Source: Pseudomonas sp. CCI4.2
GTDB taxonomy: Bacteria > Pseudomonadota > Gammaproteobacteria > Pseudomonadales > Pseudomonadaceae
Direction of reading: 5' to 3'
NCBI RefSeq assembly: GCF_034350045.1
Contig: NZ_CP133781.1
Location: forward strand, 2,138,001-2,202,000
Length of the DNA: 64,000 nt
Position numbers and translations under genes: made by a program. Shown in pieces: positions 54,543-63,999 of this stretch. Position 1 is the first letter of the stretch. Each line of letters opens with the position of its first letter. The notes under the pieces were generated by a model. The model saw only the letters and a list, made by a program, of their open reading frames with translations, did not search any database and had not been told where the DNA came from.

Positions 54543-57500
54543 TCAATCCAGCATAAACAACGCGTCGTTGCTGAATTGCGCTTCAAAGCGGGCGGGGGGC
54601 ATTGGGCGGCCGAACAGGTAACCCTGAACTTCGTCACAGCCGTGCTCGCGCAAGAACTCAAGTTGCTCATGAGTTTCCACACCCTCGGCAATGACCGCCA
54701 GGTTCAGGCTGTGGGCCATGGCGATGATCGCTCGGGCGATTTGCGCGTCCTGTTCGCCCGATGGCAAACCGTCAACGAAGGAACGGTCGATTTTCAGCAC
54801 GTCGATGGGGAACTGCTTAAGGTAGTTCAGCGATGAATAACCAGTGCCGAAGTCATCAATCGCGATGCTCAGGCCCAGTTGTTTCAGGCCATCAAGAATA
54901 AGCATGGCCTCGTTGACTTCACGCATCAGAATGCTTTCCGTCAGCTCCAGTTCCAGGCAAGCAGGTGGCAGGCCGCTTTCGCTGAGGATGGCGGCGATGC
55001 GGGTGCCTAACTGGCCGTCGCCGAATTGCCGGGCTGAAATGTTGACCGATACCTTGGGTACGCGAACGTTAGCTTGATGCCATTCCTTGAGCTGACGGCA
55101 GGCTTCGGTCAGCACCCAATCGCCGACCTCGACCACCAGCCCCAGCTCTTCAAGCACCGGTATGAACTCAACGGGCGGCACCAGGCCGCGACGCGGATGA
55201 CGCCAGCGCAGCAGGGCTTCAGCCCCGGTCAGACGCTTACCGTCGCCACTGAACTGCGGCTGGTAATAAAGCGTGAATTCTTGCTGTTCGAGGGCATGCC
55301 GCAGGTCGCTTTCCAGTTCCAAACGCTCAAGGGCGCTGGCGTTCATGTCCGCCTGATAGAACTGGAAGTTGTTCTTGCCCCGTTCTTTGGCGTGGTACAT
55401 GGCGGTGTCAGCGTTTTTCATCAACTGACTCAGCTCATTGCCGTCCTGCGGGCTAAGAGCAATGCCGATACTGGCAGTGACGAAAAACTCGCGGCCTTCC
55501 AGCACAAACGGCCTGACCAAGCTGGCGAGAATCTGTTCGGCGACATGGATCGCACGATTCAGCGCGATCTGCCGAGTCGCGCCCGGTTGCAGCAGCAACG
55601 TGAACTCATCTCCGCCCATGCGCGCCACTGTGTCGTCGTCCGCGACGCAACCCAGCAGGCGTGTCGCCATCTCTTTGAGCATGCGATCGCCGGCCGCATG
55701 ACCCAATGAGTCGTTTATCGGTTTGAAACGGTCAAGGTCGAGGAACATCAATACAACCCACGCTTGCTGGCGCTCGGCCTGTTGCAGGGCGGTGTGCAGA
55801 CGGTCCTGAAATAGCGTGCGGTTGGGCAAATGAGTCAGGGCGTCGTAATACGCCAGACGATGGATGCGTTGTTCACTGGCCTTGCGCTCACTGATGTCAC
55901 TGAAGAAGCACACGTAGCTGGCAAGATCGCCTTCGTCGTCGAACACGGCGGTGATGCCGACCCACGCCGGGTAATGCTCGCCACTGCGGCGCTTGAGCCA
56001 GACTTCGCCTTCCCAACTGCCGCGTTGATGCAGTTGTTTGAGAATGTAGCGCAGGTGCGCTTCTTGCTGATCATCGACGGTCAGCATGGTGGGCAGTTGA
56101 TCGAGCACCTGCGCTACGGCATAACCGCTGACCCGACTGAAAGCGTCGTTGGCCTGAACGATATAACCGGCGGGGTCGGTGATCAGGATGGCCGATGTAG
56201 AGTGTTCGAACACCGTGGCGGCCATGCGCAGGTCTTTTTCCGCGCGGCGTTGCTGGCTGATATCCCGGCCTACACCGAGAATGCCTTCGAACAGGCCGTG
56301 CTCATCCCACACCAAGATCAAGCGCAGCTCAATCGGCACCTTGCGTCCATCGCCGCGCAAGCAATCAAACAGGAACAGCTGTGTTGGCAGCTCCGCGCGC
56401 AGGACCGCGAGTTCATCGAGTTTGCCAAGGGATTTGGCCAGCCGGTCGAGCAGCGTGTACATACCGACCAGTTGTTGGGGGTTGGCAATGATCGACTGCC
56501 AGCCGTTATCGAGAATCCATTCGGCGCTGTAGCCCAAGACCGTCTGCACCGATGGACTGACGTAGTTGGGTTTCAAGTTGCTATCGGTGGAGAAAATCAC
56601 GTCACTGATGCTTTCGGCGAGCATCCGGTAGCGCTGCTCACTGTCGCGCAAGGATTCACTGGCTTCGAGCTGCTCGGTGATGTCCTTGGCCAGGCCAATG
56701 ATCCGCGTAACGTTATTGTCCTTGTCCCACGCGAGCGCTTGTTCACGTACGTCGAAGCGGCGCCATTGGTTGGTGGTGTCGCGAAAGCGCAGTTGGCAAT
56801 GCAACAGCTCGACGTTGCCGTTTTGCCGCTGCTGAGTGCGCATGTTGTGGTAATACGCGGCATCGTCCGGGTGCAACAGGATTTCCCAGAAATACTCGCC
56901 CATCTGCTGCAGCTCGGTTTTGCTGTACCCCAGCGTCTTTCCGAGATGATGGTTGCTGTAGATCATCCGTTGACTGGGCCGGTCCTGCACGTACAAGTGA
57001 TCCGGAACCGTGTGCACGACGTCGGACCAAAACCGTTCGCGTTCGATCAACGACAACTCGACGCGTTTGCGGCTGGTGATATCGCTGATGCTAAGGATCA
57101 CCGACAGGTAGTCTGCCGGTTCCGCTGGTAGGCGCATGGTCAGCCACAGGTGTTGATCGTCGCCTTGGGGGTTGGCAACGCGGATCTCCAATTCCAGCCG
57201 GCTCTGTTTGCTCAGCACTGCGCGAATCAGTTGCAGGCCAATTCCCGGCAGGCTGTCGGTTTCATCTTTGAACAGTTGGACCCATGCCTGTGAGCTGGAC
57301 TCGACATGCAGCAGGTCCAAAGCCACTTCGTTGACTTCAGTGATCCGCAGTTGCTGCAGCAGCTCATGGCAGCTCTGGGGATCGGTGGTCAACAAAAGGT
57401 CCAGATCGGCAGCGCTTTTCAATTGCAACTGTTCAATCTGGAGCGAAAGGCCTGACAAATTCAGCACGCAAAGCGCGACGTCGGTGCCGTCGAATATGTC

Positions 57501-58412
57501 GTGATAACGGCGCTGACTTTCGTAAAGCTGGCGTTGCCGGCGACGCAAGCTGGTCAGTGCCAATAACGGTATCAGCGAGCACAATAATCCGATCAGGCAT
57601 TTGATCAGTAAGGGGGGAATCAAGGCTTGGCGTACGCTACTGGCATCGAATAGACCACGTAATGCCCAATCACCGTTGGTCAGCGGCGACAGCAAAACGG
57701 TCTGAATGTCGCTTTGGCTGGTGGCGTCAGGGCTGGCGCTGGCCGCCGCGGCCGCACTGGCTTCGTCACGGTAGATAACGTGCCGGGTAGACGCCGTTTC
57801 CAATTGCCACTTGGGCTGAAAGTCTTGGGCGGCTTGCTGGGTCAACGTGGCTAAAATATCCGGCGACAGGCGCAACGCCCAATAGCCTTTTGTCACGTCG
57901 CCCGGCTGACGGACCAGGAGATAAATCTGAGCGCCATCGGTGGCGTTCGAAAAATAATAAGGTCGGTCTTTAATACGCTGGGTCAGTTGTGCAAGCAATG
58001 CAGCGTCATCTGATGGCGCAATGCCCCGGCTGTCCTTCAGTACTTCCCCGGTGGCGTTCAACCACGCTGCGCTACGCAAAGAAGGTAAGGTCGAGCGCAG
58101 GTTGTCCAGCAATTGCGCCTGTTGTTTAACAGACGAAGTTTGTTGTTTTTGGTCGTCCAGAAGGTTCAGCATGACCTGCGCGGTGAGCGCCATGTTCAGG
58201 CTCAAACGATCGGCCAGCAACGTGCTGTAGTCGAGGCTACGCTGTCGCTGTCGGTCTTGGGTTTGCTGGAATTGATCAAGCAGCTGCCATAAAAGCAACA
58301 CGAGCATCAGCAGCACCAACGCTGCCAGTGCACCTTTCAATGAGCCACGCAAAGCTGCCGTGGGCTCGCCGAGAGGAGGGCGTATCGAAGAAGTAGTTAT
58401 TGGTGTGGACAA
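54543..58412 (-). CDS. morA: MorA-type PAS/GGDEF/EAL c-di-GMP protein
   Basis: 1289 aa membrane-bound signalling protein. A first helix (about 28-48) and second helix (about 272-296) bracket a periplasmic sensor. Several PAS domains follow (about 300-840; for example [17 protein letters not shown] and [24 protein letters not shown]). The GGDEF domain has an intact RMGGDEF at 933-937 and the EAL domain an intact EALLRW from 1065 with later [17 protein letters not shown]. Both cyclase and phosphodiesterase activities are therefore possible. MorA in P. putida and P. aeruginosa controls flagellar timing and biofilm. The start is TTG at 58412 with AGGA about 8 bases upstream. Confidence 0.9.
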   Translation of the reverse strand: MSTPITTSSIRPPLGEPTAALRGSLKGALAALVLLMLVLLLWQLLDQFQQTQDRQRQRSLDYSTLLADRLSLNMALTAQVMLNLLDDQKQQTSSVKQQAQLLDNLRSTLPSLRSAAWLNATGEVLKDSRGIAPSDDAALLAQLTQRIKDRPYYFSNATDGAQIYLLVRQPGDVTKGYWALRLSPDILATLTQQAAQDFQPKWQLETASTRHVIYRDEASAAAAASASPDATSQSDIQTVLLSPLTNGDWALRGLFDASSVRQALIPPLLIKCLIGLLCSLIPLLALTSLRRRQRQLYESQRRYHDIFDGTDVALCVLNLSGLSLQIEQLQLKSAADLDLLLTTDPQSCHELLQQLRITEVNEVALDLLHVESSSQAWVQLFKDETDSLPGIGLQLIRAVLSKQSRLELEIRVANPQGDDQHLWLTMRLPAEPADYLSVILSISDITSRKRVELSLIERERFWSDVVHTVPDHLYVQDRPSQRMIYSNHHLGKTLGYSKTELQQMGEYFWEILLHPDDAAYYHNMRTQQRQNGNVELLHCQLRFRDTTNQWRRFDVREQALAWDKDNNVTRIIGLAKDITEQLEASESLRDSEQRYRMLAESISDVIFSTDSNLKPNYVSPSVQTVLGYSAEWILDNGWQSIIANPQQLVGMYTLLDRLAKSLGKLDELAVLRAELPTQLFLFDCLRGDGRKVPIELRLILVWDEHGLFEGILGVGRDISQQRRAEKDLRMAATVFEHSTSAILITDPAGYIVQANDAFSRVSGYAVAQVLDQLPTMLTVDDQQEAHLRYILKQLHQRGSWEGEVWLKRRSGEHYPAWVGITAVFDDEGDLASYVCFFSDISERKASEQRIHRLAYYDALTHLPNRTLFQDRLHTALQQAERQQAWVVLMFLDLDRFKPINDSLGHAAGDRMLKEMATRLLGCVADDDTVARMGGDEFTLLLQPGATRQIALNRAIHVAEQILASLVRPFVLEGREFFVTASIGIALSPQDGNELSQLMKNADTAMYHAKERGKNNFQFYQADMNASALERLELESDLRHALEQQEFTLYYQPQFSGDGKRLTGAEALLRWRHPRRGLVPPVEFIPVLEELGLVVEVGDWVLTEACRQLKEWHQANVRVPKVSVNISARQFGDGQLGTRIAAILSESGLPPACLELELTESILMREVNEAMLILDGLKQLGLSIAIDDFGTGYSSLNYLKQFPIDVLKIDRSFVDGLPSGEQDAQIARAIIAMAHSLNLAVIAEGVETHEQLEFLREHGCDEVQGYLFGRPMPPARFEAQFSNDALFMLD

Positions 58413-58797
58413 ACGTTAATCCTGACGACTGGACTGAAGCAGCGAATGCGAAATGCACTATAAGCTGGACGCCCAAAGGGCGCATAGCATGCTCTGAAGT
58501 GTGGCTAAGTGCCAGTCTCATTAGGCTCAGTGGTTTGCCCTGTCGTACGCATTCGCGTAACTTTGCCTGACGTGTGTCTAGCCCAATTCCCACAATAGCG
58601 ATTCCACTGCAAGCAAATATTGATCCAGATCCAGTAGTAATCAGGTCGGCAATCGGCCGCTTGGGGGGATACTGTTTTGTTTAGGGCTGCATTGTGTCTG
58701 GCGGCAACGGCCGTAGATAAATAAACTTCAATCGCTTTTGTCGAGGCTCGCGCTAAGCTCGCACTCTATTCATCGTCACACATCGGGTTTTCTTTCC
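58413..58797. other. Divergent intergenic region between morA and ettA
   Basis: About 385 bases, no credible gene. It must contain both promoters. A TTGTCG at 58738 and TCTATT at 58765 lie upstream of ettA, but their spacing (21 bases) is poor. No repeat or terminator seen. Confidence 0.45.
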
Positions 58798-60462
58798 ATG
58801 GCTCAATACGTCTTTACCATGCATCGGCTGAGCAAAGTTGTGCCGCCGAAGCGGGAAATTCTAAAAAACATCTCCCTGTCATTTTTCCCAGGCGCCAAAA
58901 TCGGCGTGCTGGGCCTAAACGGTTCGGGTAAGTCCACACTGTTGAAAATCATGGCCGGCGTCGACACCGAGTTCGACGGTGAAGCGCGTCCGATGCCAGA
59001 GCTCAACATTGGTTATCTGCCTCAAGAACCTCAGCTGGACCCCACCAAAACAGTGCGTGAAGTGGTGGAAGAGGCTGTTAGCGTGATCAAAAACGCGCAG
59101 GCACGTCTGGATGAGGTCTACGCCGAATACGCCGACCCTGATGCCGACTTCGATAAATTGGCGGCAGAACAGGCCAAGCTCGAAGCTATTTTGCAGGCCA
59201 GCGATGGGCACAACCTTGAGCGCCAGCTGGAGGTCGCCGGCGATGCACTGCGTCTACCGGCTTGGGACGCGAAAATCGAGTTTCTGTCCGGCGGTGAGAA
59301 ACGCCGTGTCGCGCTGTGCCGTTTGCTGCTGTCGGCGCCCGACATGTTACTGCTCGACGAACCGACCAACCACTTGGACGCCGACTCCGTGGCGTGGTTG
59401 GAGCATTTTCTGCACGATTTCCCGGGCACTGTGGTTGCGATCACGCACGACCGGTACTTCCTCGACAACGTGGCCGGCTGGATTCTAGAACTCGACCGCG
59501 GTGCAGGTATTCCTTACGAGGGTAACTATTCGGGTTGGCTTGAAGCTAAGTCGGACCGTTTGGCCCAGGAATCCAAGCAGCAGTCGGCCCATGAAAAGGC
59601 CATGAAAGACGAGCTGGAATGGGTCCGTAAAGGCGCCAAAGCGCGTCAGTCGAAATCCAAGGCTCGTCTGCAGCGCTTCGAAGAAATGCAATCGCAGGAA
59701 TTCCAGAAGCGCAGCGAGACCAACGAAATCTATATCCCTGCCGGCCCCCGTCTGGGCGACAAGGTCATCGAATTCAAAAACGTCAGCAAAGGCTATGGCG
59801 ATCGCGTGTTGATCGACAACTTGTCGTTTGCCATGCCCAAAGGCGCCATCGTTGGCGTAATCGGCGGCAATGGCGCGGGTAAATCAACGCTGTTCCGGAT
59901 GTTGATGGGCAAGGAAACGCCAGACTCGGGCACCATCGAAGTCGGCGATACCGTGCAATTGGCATGCGTCGATCAGAGTCGAGATGATCTGGACGGCAAG
60001 AAAACCGTGTGGGAAATGGTCTCCGACGGTTCCGATCAGATCCGCATCGGCAACTATGAAATTCCGTCGCGTACCTACGTGGGCCGTTTCAACTTCAAGG
60101 GCGGCGATCAGCAGAAGTTCGTTAAAGACTTGTCCGGTGGTGAGCGCGGTCGTCTGCACTTGGCGTTGACCCTTAAAGAGGGCGCCAATGTCTTGCTGCT
60201 CGACGAACCGTCCAACGACCTTGACGTGGAAACCTTGCGTTCACTTGAAGAAGCACTGCTCGACTTCCCAGGCGCTGCCATTGTGATCTCTCACGATCGG
60301 TGGTTCCTGGACCGCGTTGCGACTCATATCCTCGCCTACGAAGATGACTCGCAAGCGATCTTCTTTGAAGGTAACTACACCGAGTACGAAGCCGACCGCA
60401 AAAAGCGCCTCGGCGATTCAGCTTCCCAGCCGCACCGGGTGCGTCACAAGAAGTTGGCGTGA
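58798..60462 (+). CDS. ettA: Energy-dependent translational throttle protein EttA
   Basis: 554 aa ABC-F protein (E. coli EttA 555 aa). Two ATPase domains: Walker A GLNGSGKSTLLK and GGNGAGKSTLFR, signatures LSGGEKRRVALCR and LSGGERGRLHLAL, and Walker B LLLDEPTNHLD and LLLDEPSNDLD. The linker between them (QSKSKARLQRFEEMQ) is the P-site tRNA interaction motif. The N-terminus MAQYVFTMHRLSKVVPPK is typical; the upstream ATG at 58738 is rejected. It binds the ribosomal E site and gates the first peptide bond by ADP/ATP ratio. Confidence 0.96.
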   Translation: MAQYVFTMHRLSKVVPPKREILKNISLSFFPGAKIGVLGLNGSGKSTLLKIMAGVDTEFDGEARPMPELNIGYLPQEPQLDPTKTVREVVEEAVSVIKNAQARLDEVYAEYADPDADFDKLAAEQAKLEAILQASDGHNLERQLEVAGDALRLPAWDAKIEFLSGGEKRRVALCRLLLSAPDMLLLDEPTNHLDADSVAWLEHFLHDFPGTVVAITHDRYFLDNVAGWILELDRGAGIPYEGNYSGWLEAKSDRLAQESKQQSAHEKAMKDELEWVRKGAKARQSKSKARLQRFEEMQSQEFQKRSETNEIYIPAGPRLGDKVIEFKNVSKGYGDRVLIDNLSFAMPKGAIVGVIGGNGAGKSTLFRMLMGKETPDSGTIEVGDTVQLACVDQSRDDLDGKKTVWEMVSDGSDQIRIGNYEIPSRTYVGRFNFKGGDQQKFVKDLSGGERGRLHLALTLKEGANVLLLDEPSNDLDVETLRSLEEALLDFPGAAIVISHDRWFLDRVATHILAYEDDSQAIFFEGNYTEYEADRKKRLGDSASQPHRVRHKKLA

Positions 60463-60473
60463 TTTAGGCCATT

Positions 60474-60531
60474 TCACCAACCGCTGGCTCCTACAGGGAT
60501 CGCACACGCTGTAGGAGCCAACGGTTGGTGA
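60474..60531. repeat. REPIN: inverted repeat pair after ettA
   Basis: Left arm TCACCAACCGCTGGCTCCTA and right arm TAGGAGCCAACGGTTGGTGA, with 12 bases between CTACAG and CTGTAG. Sits between convergent ettA and the Gre-family gene. Confidence 0.85.
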
Positions 60532-60542
60532 GCTTTTGGCCT

Positions 60543-61040
60543 TCAAGCATCCTTCTCAATCCGCAAAACCTCAATCAATTGATCCCCCGCCGGGCGCTTC
60601 CACAGGACCTCGTCGCCTACCGCTGCGCCGACTAATGCGCGGCCCAATGGCGACCCCCAATTGATCAACCCACTGCCTGCTTGCGCTTGGTCTTCGCCGA
60701 CCAGTTGCACGCGCTGTTCGGTGTTGTCTTCATCCGCGAACGTTACCCAACTGCCGATTTGCACCTTGTCAGTCGAGTTCGCCGCAGCGACGACCTGAGC
60801 GCTTTGCAGGCGTTGATTGAAGTAACGCAGGTCACGTTCGATATCGGCCTGGCGTTGTTTGTCAGCCTGATCTCCCCGGGAGGATTGCTCAGTGTATTGC
60901 GCCTGCAACTGCGCAACTCGCGCGTGTAGTTGCTCAAGGCCGGCAGCGGTCACGTAGTTGGGTTGTTCACTGACTCGCCGCTCCACCGGCTGGTCGGCTT
61001 GGGCGGCAGCGTTATCTTCATTGACGAAAGCGCGGCTCAT
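60543..61040 (-). CDS. GreA/GreB-family elongation factor paralogue
   Basis: 165 aa. An N-terminal coiled coil (about 30-85) and a C-terminal FKBP-like domain (VQIGSWVTFADEDN, LINWGSPLGRALVGAAVGDEVLWKRP) give the Gre fold. The tip of the coiled coil, which in GreA/GreB holds the acidic GD-x-x-ENA-x-Y loop that coordinates Mg2+ in the polymerase channel, here reads SSRGDQADKQRQ, shorter and without ENA. It may bind RNA polymerase with reduced or different activity. Same-strand neighbours are absent. Confidence 0.82.
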   Translation of the reverse strand: MSRAFVNEDNAAAQADQPVERRVSEQPNYVTAAGLEQLHARVAQLQAQYTEQSSRGDQADKQRQADIERDLRYFNQRLQSAQVVAAANSTDKVQIGSWVTFADEDNTEQRVQLVGEDQAQAGSGLINWGSPLGRALVGAAVGDEVLWKRPAGDQLIEVLRIEKDA

Positions 61041-61068
61041 GGCGATTTCTCCCGTGTACTTGAACTGT

Positions 61069-61140
61069 TAGAGCTAACTTGTTGGCGAGGCGGCTGGGTG
61101 TGGTAAATCAGATAAGCCGCCTCGCGAACAAGTTCACTCT
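61069..61140. repeat. Palindromic repeat upstream of the Gre-family gene
   Basis: Begins AGAGCTAACTTGTTGGCGAG and ends GCCTCGCGAACAAGTTCACT, forming loose inverted arms; the inner parts GGCGAGGCGGC / GCCGCCTCGC pair well. Confidence 0.6.
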
Positions 61141-61228
61141 TATAAAACTACTTTTAGGCTCGGTCTTCCCTCACTCCGGCGTTGCTCCGGGCGTCGCCGT
61201 GAGCGGCCATCCTTGGCCGCGCACGGCT

Positions 61229-61516
61229 GCGTTCGGCCGCATGGTTTCACGGGGCCTCTTTGCGTAATTTGATATTCAATTCACCGGCGATCTATAGGCG
61301 GGCGACTATCTGTAAGAGCCAACGTGTTGGCGAAGGTCCTTCGGACCTATCGCAGCCTTCGGCAGCTACAGAATCTGTGCATCGCCAACATCTGTGGGAC
61401 CGAATTTATTCGGGAAGGCTTCAGTCCTGACACCCTGCAACCTCAAACCACACAAAGTGCCACACAGTTTGCTGCGCGACAGCGCGGCGTCGAAGACGTG
61501 GCAGACTCTCCTACAG
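61229..61516 (-). repeat. Large dispersed intergenic repeat, copy D (inverse of 39192-39481)
   Basis: Begins GCGTTCGGCCGCATGGTTTC, passes CGGGGCCTCTTTGCGTAATT and GAATTTATTCGGGAAGGCTT, and ends with CTGCGCGACAGCGCGGCGTC then CTACAG. It is the reverse complement of the copy after the esterase gene, with scattered differences. With the palindrome to its left it fills the 517-base gap 61041-61557; no gene is credible there. Confidence 0.85.
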
Positions 61517-61557
61517 ACTTTCGGCTCCGCGTGCGATGCATTCAGCTCGAGCACCGC

Positions 61558-63423
61558 TCAATAGTGATACCACTTCACTTCCAACATCACTTCGTTTACC
61601 GGTGACGTCAATTGGCTGAATTCCCGTTGAGCGGACAGGCGTAGGCCGAGGTTGCGTGACAGCTCCCATTGCTGATTCAGGCTCAGGTTGCGGCGCACTT
61701 CGCCATTGGTGAAGTAATCACTTTTGGCTTCAAGGCTCAGGTTACCCAGCGGATTGCGCCAGAGCAGGCCGCTGTCAAAGCCGGCTGCCGGGGACACGAG
61801 GGCTGAAAAGTCGGTGTTGTGTTCAACCCTTACCGTCCCCAGCGCAAAACCGAGCAGCTCGTCGCCTAATTGCCAGGTGCCGCCCGCGCCGCCATTGACA
61901 TGGCTAACCAGTCTTTCTGAATCATGCTTGCCCAGTACCCGTTCGAGACCGCCCGTGACTTGCCAGGACCAAGGCTTGAGCAGTTCGGTGCGCGGCGTCA
62001 GGGAGCGGATGGTGGCGACGTCGAGCTGTTGCACTTGCCAATGGTTACCTTCGTACTGGCGCAGCTTGAGTTGCAGAATCTCGATCTGTGCCCCCAGTGG
62101 AAAACCATACGCGTTGTCGTTGAGGTCGTGATACGCCATGCGCAGGCCATATTCGGCGTAGGCTTTGTCGCCACGGCTCCCCGCTCCCAGTTGCCAGGTG
62201 CGGGATTCATGGCCGTCTTCTGGCAGTCCTGGGCGGGCAATGTCCAGCGGTGGTGGTGGGTTCTGGCTGATTGCACGCAGCAGGTCGAAACTGCGTTGCG
62301 AGCGCTCGGAGTCGCGTTCCTGTCCATTGGCGCGGTAACGTTCGAGGCGGTAGGCGGCGTCTTGAATCAACGCCCGGCGCTCTTTCGGTAGAAGCCGATA
62401 ATCGCGGTTCTGTAGCTGTTTCTGGTCGGCGCTGACGTTCAGCACCCATTGCTGCTCCTCGTCATTTAACGGTGCTGCCCGGTTGAGCAACTCACGCTCA
62501 CGGGATGGGCGGTAGTCGATCTTCTCGACCAGTGCGGCCTGTTTCACCGCGCGCACGGTGTCAGTGGGGATCGCCGTCAGCGGGAACAGTTTGGTCAGCT
62601 CAAGGCCCGGGCGTGCGACCTGGAGCAATTCCAGCAAACGGTAGGAACAGTTTTCGTCGAAGAAAAAATAACCGAAGCGAATCTGCTTGAGTTCCCAAAC
62701 GTGCTCCACCATTCGCCCGGTTTCTTCAGGCGTCAGGTTGAGCCGGTACTCCCATAAATCACGGTTTTCCAGACTGCGGTATTCAGAGAGCTTTTCCTGA
62801 TACGGCACCAGCGCGAACAGGCCGGGATAACCGCCCATCAAGCCTTTCCAAGCGTAAAGAATGCTGTTGTCCATCCCTTCGATGTAGGCGCCGAAGTTGA
62901 TGGCGTAACTCAGCAGGGCCGTGTGGTCTTTCTGTACATCGGCCTGATCGATTCGCAGCAGGGTATGGCCGAACATCGACGAGGGACTGTTCAAATACGC
63001 CGCCGGGAAAATCAACACGGTGCTGTCCGGGGCTACGCTGCTGTACCACTGTTTGAAATCCGTGCAGTCCACGGCAGGCAAGTCGGTCAGGTGTAATTGA
63101 TCACGAAGAAAGTGCGTGCGTGCCGGGTAAACGCATTGCGCATGGGCGTTTTGTCTCGCTGGGTCATTGCTCGCGGGCTTGTAGATCGCATCGAGGGTCG
63201 CGCGCAATTCCGCCGCAGGGTCATGGGCACCATTGGCCGCAAGAAAGAACGTGGGATCGTCAACGTAGCTGCGCCACCCGCCCAGTTTTGCAGTGACGTA
63301 ATGACCCAGGGAAATCCAAAGGGGTGTGTTTGCTAGTTGCTGCAAGCGATCATTGTCGATAGGGGGCGCGGCATACAGCGGGGCGCAGACAAAGAGCGCC
63401 ACAAAAACAATGCGTTTGGGCAT
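61558..63423 (-). CDS. DUF4105 (Lnb N-terminal-like) envelope protein with probable C-terminal beta-barrel
   Basis: 621 aa. A signal peptide (MPKRIVFVALFVCAPLYA) precedes a domain (about 110-330) with conserved Ser/His/Cys features: PAAYLNSPSSMFGHTLLRID, SYAINFGAY, and FFFDENCSYRLLELL. The same pattern occurs in the DUF4105/Lnb N-terminal periplasmic domain, whose invariant Cys/His suggest a hydrolase-like site. The last ~220 residues alternate polar and hydrophobic positions and end in aromatic WYHY, as expected for an outer-membrane barrel. Function unknown. Confidence 0.8.
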   Translation of the reverse strand: MPKRIVFVALFVCAPLYAAPPIDNDRLQQLANTPLWISLGHYVTAKLGGWRSYVDDPTFFLAANGAHDPAAELRATLDAIYKPASNDPARQNAHAQCVYPARTHFLRDQLHLTDLPAVDCTDFKQWYSSVAPDSTVLIFPAAYLNSPSSMFGHTLLRIDQADVQKDHTALLSYAINFGAYIEGMDNSILYAWKGLMGGYPGLFALVPYQEKLSEYRSLENRDLWEYRLNLTPEETGRMVEHVWELKQIRFGYFFFDENCSYRLLELLQVARPGLELTKLFPLTAIPTDTVRAVKQAALVEKIDYRPSRERELLNRAAPLNDEEQQWVLNVSADQKQLQNRDYRLLPKERRALIQDAAYRLERYRANGQERDSERSQRSFDLLRAISQNPPPPLDIARPGLPEDGHESRTWQLGAGSRGDKAYAEYGLRMAYHDLNDNAYGFPLGAQIEILQLKLRQYEGNHWQVQQLDVATIRSLTPRTELLKPWSWQVTGGLERVLGKHDSERLVSHVNGGAGGTWQLGDELLGFALGTVRVEHNTDFSALVSPAAGFDSGLLWRNPLGNLSLEAKSDYFTNGEVRRNLSLNQQWELSRNLGLRLSAQREFSQLTSPVNEVMLEVKWYHY

Positions 63424-63475
63424 AGACGGCAACTAGTCAGGATTAAGGATCACGGGTGTTGCGTTGTATCGAAGG

Positions 63476-63500
63476 CCTGCCCCTTTAACCGAGGGGCAGG
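63476..63500. other. Hairpin after the DUF3015 gene
   Basis: Stem CCTGCCCC / GGGGCAGG with a 9-base loop. No T-run follows on the minus strand, so terminator function is uncertain. Confidence 0.4.
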
Positions 63501-63510
63501 TGAACGAACC

Positions 63511-63999
63511 TTAAGCCTGAGTCGCATATTTGGCCAGAACAGGATCGTTTTTCAACACTGCCAAGGTGTTGGTGTGAACATCATCGGCGGTGGTGTCAGC
63601 CTTGCTGAAAATCTGCTGGAAGTGCTCATGGGTGACTGCGGCGAAATGCGCACGGTCTTGCGGTGCAACGCCCAGCACCACCGCGTAGGTGGTCAATGCC
63701 TCGCCCTGGCCGACGGCCATGTCTTTAGAGAGTTCGTCCATCATGCCATTCATGGCAATCCAGGACTTGCCGCCGTAAGTCAGGGCGGCGTTAGTTGCGC
63801 ACCCGTTAGTGCCAGAGGTCATGCCGAAAGTGGCATTACCCGACGACCCGTTAGTGGTCGACGCAAGGAAGTGCGCCGGCGTACCGCGCTGGCCCTCAAA
63901 CAGCATGTTGCCCCAGCCACAGTCCGGGCCACCGGGTGCCTGAGCCATTGCGTTGAGAGATACCACGGTGAAAAGAGTACCGAGAAGAATCCGTTTCAT
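63511..63999 (-). CDS. DUF3015 secreted protein
   Basis: 162 aa, complete within the window. A signal peptide (cleavage after about residue 19, SLNAMAQA) precedes GGPDCGWGNMLFEGQRG, HFLASTTNGSSGNATFGMTSGTNGC and a helical C-terminus, all typical of DUF3015. Probably periplasmic; three Cys in the mature part. Function unknown. It lies 87 bases upstream of the DUF4105 gene on the same strand and may be co-transcribed with it. Confidence 0.85.
   Translation of the reverse strand: MKRILLGTLFTVVSLNAMAQAPGGPDCGWGNMLFEGQRGTPAHFLASTTNGSSGNATFGMTSGTNGCATNAALTYGGKSWIAMNGMMDELSKDMAVGQGEALTTYAVVLGVAPQDRAHFAAVTHEHFQQIFSKADTTADDVHTNTLAVLKNDPVLAKYATQA

Noticed and set aside
55830..57131. 433-codon open frame opposite morA
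   Set aside because: Antisense to PAS/GGDEF domains with intact motifs; no independent evidence.
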